The translations under genes and the position numbers were made by a program. From assembly GCF_002735645.1 (NCBI RefSeq), contig NZ_PDZG01000054.1, forward strand, positions 1-32,545: a stretch of DNA of 32,545 nucleotides. Reading direction: 5' to 3'. The notes under the pieces were generated by a model. That model worked only from the letters and a program-made list of their open reading frames with translations. It searched no databases and had not been told where the DNA came from. The DNA comes from Iodobacter sp. BJB302 (GTDB lineage Bacteria; Pseudomonadota; Gammaproteobacteria; Burkholderiales; Chitinibacteraceae). Of the stretch, positions 31,041-32,545 are shown in pieces; within the stretch, counting starts at the first letter, position 1; every line of letters begins with the position of its first letter.

Positions 31041-31673
31041 ATGAACATCAGAAAAAATACGGCTGCAATTGTAATATTGCTTAGCTTATTTAGTTCAGCA
31101 CACGCTGTAAACGCTTATGTTGATCAATTTATCAGCTTTAAAGATGCATTAGGAAATAATGCGGTTGCATATGGTAATAATGGTACGCTGACTGCGCCCC
31201 CTCCTGAAGTCGTTAATCCAAATATTATTCTTGGTGTACCTACTGTATCTCAATGGGTTTCTATTCCTACTGATTACTCTGCTGTATATGGCTTTAACGG
31301 GCAAAAAGCCACTGATGGCTTGGATATCTATTATGTAGATGCAGGTGCTTTATCTAATGTGAGTATTTGGGGAAAACTGAATATTACGGATGCTTGGACG
31401 AAAATTGGCTCGGTCACCGAAGGAGCCCCCTTAGGGACAACTTATAATCCGGTGTCGTCATTTTTAAGCTTAGCTGGTACGGGATTAAGCGGTGTCAGCC
31501 AGGTGATGATCCGTGGTACAGACGTAGCTGGCTGGTCTCCTGGCTTTGATTTAATGGGGATTCAAGGCCGGGGGATGCTGGCGGCTCCTGTGCCAGAGCC
31601 AGAAACATATGCATTAATGGGGTTAGGACTAATTGCCTTGCTGCTTAATCGACGCAGGCAAGTTGATGCATAG
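31041..31673 (+). CDS. PEP-CTERM sorting domain protein (paralogue 1)
   Basis: A 210-residue secreted protein. Residues 1-22 are a signal peptide (MNIRKNTAAIVILLSLFSSAHA). The mature part starts VNAYVDQFISF and is rich in Gly, Ser, Thr and Asn. The last 28 residues are a PEP-CTERM tail: PVPEPETYALMG, a hydrophobic stretch GLIALLL, and the basic end NRRR. Such tails are processed by an exosortase (EpsH/XrtA type) and are linked with exopolysaccharide-producing bacteria. The function of the mature domain is unknown. AAGGAAC lies just before the ATG. The neighbouring gene encodes a clear paralogue, and base composition is more AT-rich than the rest of the window. Confidence 0.88.
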   Translation: MNIRKNTAAIVILLSLFSSAHAVNAYVDQFISFKDALGNNAVAYGNNGTLTAPPPEVVNPNIILGVPTVSQWVSIPTDYSAVYGFNGQKATDGLDIYYVDAGALSNVSIWGKLNITDAWTKIGSVTEGAPLGTTYNPVSSFLSLAGTGLSGVSQVMIRGTDVAGWSPGFDLMGIQGRGMLAAPVPEPETYALMGLGLIALLLNRRRQVDA

Positions 31674-31769
31674 AAGGGATATGGGTAATTAATCTGTTAA
31701 CAGCATGTATTTTTAAAATGATAGTGACTTCTTAGTGGTTTCTGATTTTTTAAAATATAAGGAATAAAG

Positions 31770-32396
31770 ATGAATCTAAAAACAAATGCAGCCGCAATTG
31801 TGGTTCTGGTGGGCATATTTAGTACGGCACATGCTGTTGATGCTTATGTTGATCAATTTATTAGTTATAAAAATGCAAGCCAGAGTAACGCTAATCTTCT
31901 GGGGTTTCAAAATGGTACTCCTGGTACTTTAATTAATGTTTCAGGAGCATTAGCTACTGGTGCCCCAACATACGGTGAATGGGTTGCTGTGCAAAGTGGC
32001 TATGAAGCGATTTATTCATTTACGGGGCAAAAAGCGACAACGGGCTTAAATATTTATTCTGTTGCAAATGGCGCAAATGAAAGCGCAGAAATTTATGGGC
32101 GCTTAAATTCGACTGATAGCTGGTCATTTCTTGGGATGGCATATGAGCCTTTAACTTCTTCTGGATATTCGGCTCAAGCCAGCTTTATTAATTTAAGTAG
32201 TTTTAGTAATGGGATTGCTCAGGTTAAAGTGCGGTCACTCAGTGATGGTGGCTGGTCACTTGGCTATGATCTGATGGGGATTCAGGGCCAAGGGATGGTT
32301 GCCGCACCTGTGCCAGAGCCGGAAACTTATGCCTTAATGGGGCTTGGTTTAACCGCCTTGTTGGTGAATCGTCGCAGGAAAACTAATGTTGAGTAA
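31770..32396 (+). CDS. PEP-CTERM sorting domain protein (paralogue 2)
   Basis: A 208-residue protein sharing the whole architecture of its upstream neighbour: signal peptide MNLKTNAAAIVVLVGIFSTAHA, AYVDQFISYK start, the Tyr-x-Phe-x-Gly-Gln-Lys-Ala-Thr block (YSFTGQKATTGLNIY), GWSLGYDLMGIQGQGM, and the tail PVPEPETYALMGLGLTALL with NRRR. The two arose by tandem duplication and differ most in the middle third. AAGGAA precedes the ATG. The genes are 96 bases apart and probably cotranscribed. No exosortase or polysaccharide gene is visible in the window, so the processing enzyme must be encoded elsewhere. Confidence 0.88.
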   Translation: MNLKTNAAAIVVLVGIFSTAHAVDAYVDQFISYKNASQSNANLLGFQNGTPGTLINVSGALATGAPTYGEWVAVQSGYEAIYSFTGQKATTGLNIYSVANGANESAEIYGRLNSTDSWSFLGMAYEPLTSSGYSAQASFINLSSFSNGIAQVKVRSLSDGGWSLGYDLMGIQGQGMVAAPVPEPETYALMGLGLTALLVNRRRKTNVE

Positions 32397-32421
32397 GCAA
32401 AATAAAAAAAGGCCATTAAAT

Positions 32422-32545
32422 TGAACTGACCCCAATTAGTTGGACAGTATAAAAGCTAGGCGCTCAAGGGCTGGGTTCTGTATTGCACAGGACTCAGCCC
32501 TTTTAACTTCAGTTTGATTCGGTCGTGGTTATAGTAATGGATGTA
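32422..32545 (-). mobile_element. End of an IS3-family insertion sequence (truncated by window edge)
   Basis: The end begins TGAACTGACCCCAATTAG at 32422, typical of an IS3-family terminal repeat, and is followed by the C-terminal part of a minus-strand OrfB. The element extends beyond the window. It lies 25 bases after the second PEP-CTERM gene. Confidence 0.75.
32456..32545 (-). CDS. IS3 family transposase OrfB, C-terminal fragment
   Basis: The minus-strand frame from the window edge to a TAG at 32456-32458 encodes 29 residues, YIHYYNHDRIKLKLKGLSPV then QYRTQPLSA. The pattern YYN.DRI...LKGLSPVQYR is the well-known end of IS3-family OrfB (DDE integrase core). OrfB is normally made as a frameshift fusion with OrfA; neither the core nor OrfA is in view. 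An inverted repeat in its final codons (AAGGGCTG / CAGCCCTT) may terminate transcription. Confidence 0.85.
   Translation of the reverse strand, partial: YIHYYNHDRIKLKLKGLSPVQYRTQPLSA

Overview
The window looks like a chromosomal segment of a Gram-negative betaproteobacterium, most likely order Neisseriales (Chromobacteriaceae, for example an Iodobacter-like organism). This is inferred from the protein sequences, a yceD-rpmF-plsX-fabHDG-acpP-fabF block, a stand-alone RlmK, and a pair of PEP-CTERM proteins; I could not run any search. Most of the window is housekeeping, with IS elements at both edges and several dispersed repeats between genes.

Layout. 1-126: right end of an IS66-type element, directly followed by half of a dispersed repeat. 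242-2019: rsxE, a small membrane protein, a DUF2164 protein and nth, closely spaced or overlapping. 2188-2943: an AT-richer unknown gene with a HEPN-like RNxxxxH motif. 3082-5335 (minus): an ABC ATPase and its membrane partner with a 30-codon ORF wedged between them. 5424-5830: a MITE-like repeat cluster. 5866-8426: free methionine-R-sulfoxide reductase and Rep helicase. 8943-11029: pyruvate kinase and a CoaD-like nucleotidyltransferase. 11162-13664: RlmK and a DnaQ/GIY-YIG fusion nuclease bracketed by two copies of the dispersed repeat. 13835-15126 (minus): an RsmI-like methylase and a Maf/YceF pyrophosphatase. 15217-21657: the YceD/L32/fatty-acid synthesis block. 21846-24871: lipocalin (minus), pabB and pabC. 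24965-25054: tRNA-Ser(CGA), minus. 25162-30458: mltF, gltX, a GNAT acetyltransferase and a two-domain NagZ. 31041-32396: two tandem PEP-CTERM paralogues. 32422-end: an IS3-type element entering on the minus strand.

How the genes fit together. PlsX, FabH, FabD, FabG, AcpP and FabF form the core of type II fatty acid and phospholipid precursor synthesis, sharing a locus with ribosomal protein L32 and YceD. PabB and PabC supply 4-aminobenzoate for folate. MltF and NagZ act in peptidoglycan turnover and recycling. RsxE belongs to the Rsx/Rnf electron-transport complex that commonly neighbours nth.

I found no CRISPR array, phage, or obvious defence or biosynthetic island. The most interesting signals are regulatory or structural: an 18-bp hairpin rich in G-U pairs between acpP and fabF, a sigma70 promoter that overlaps and so excludes the upstream start codon of yceD, the overlapping 30-codon ORF in the ABC operon, the unknown HEPN-like gene, and the repeat families.
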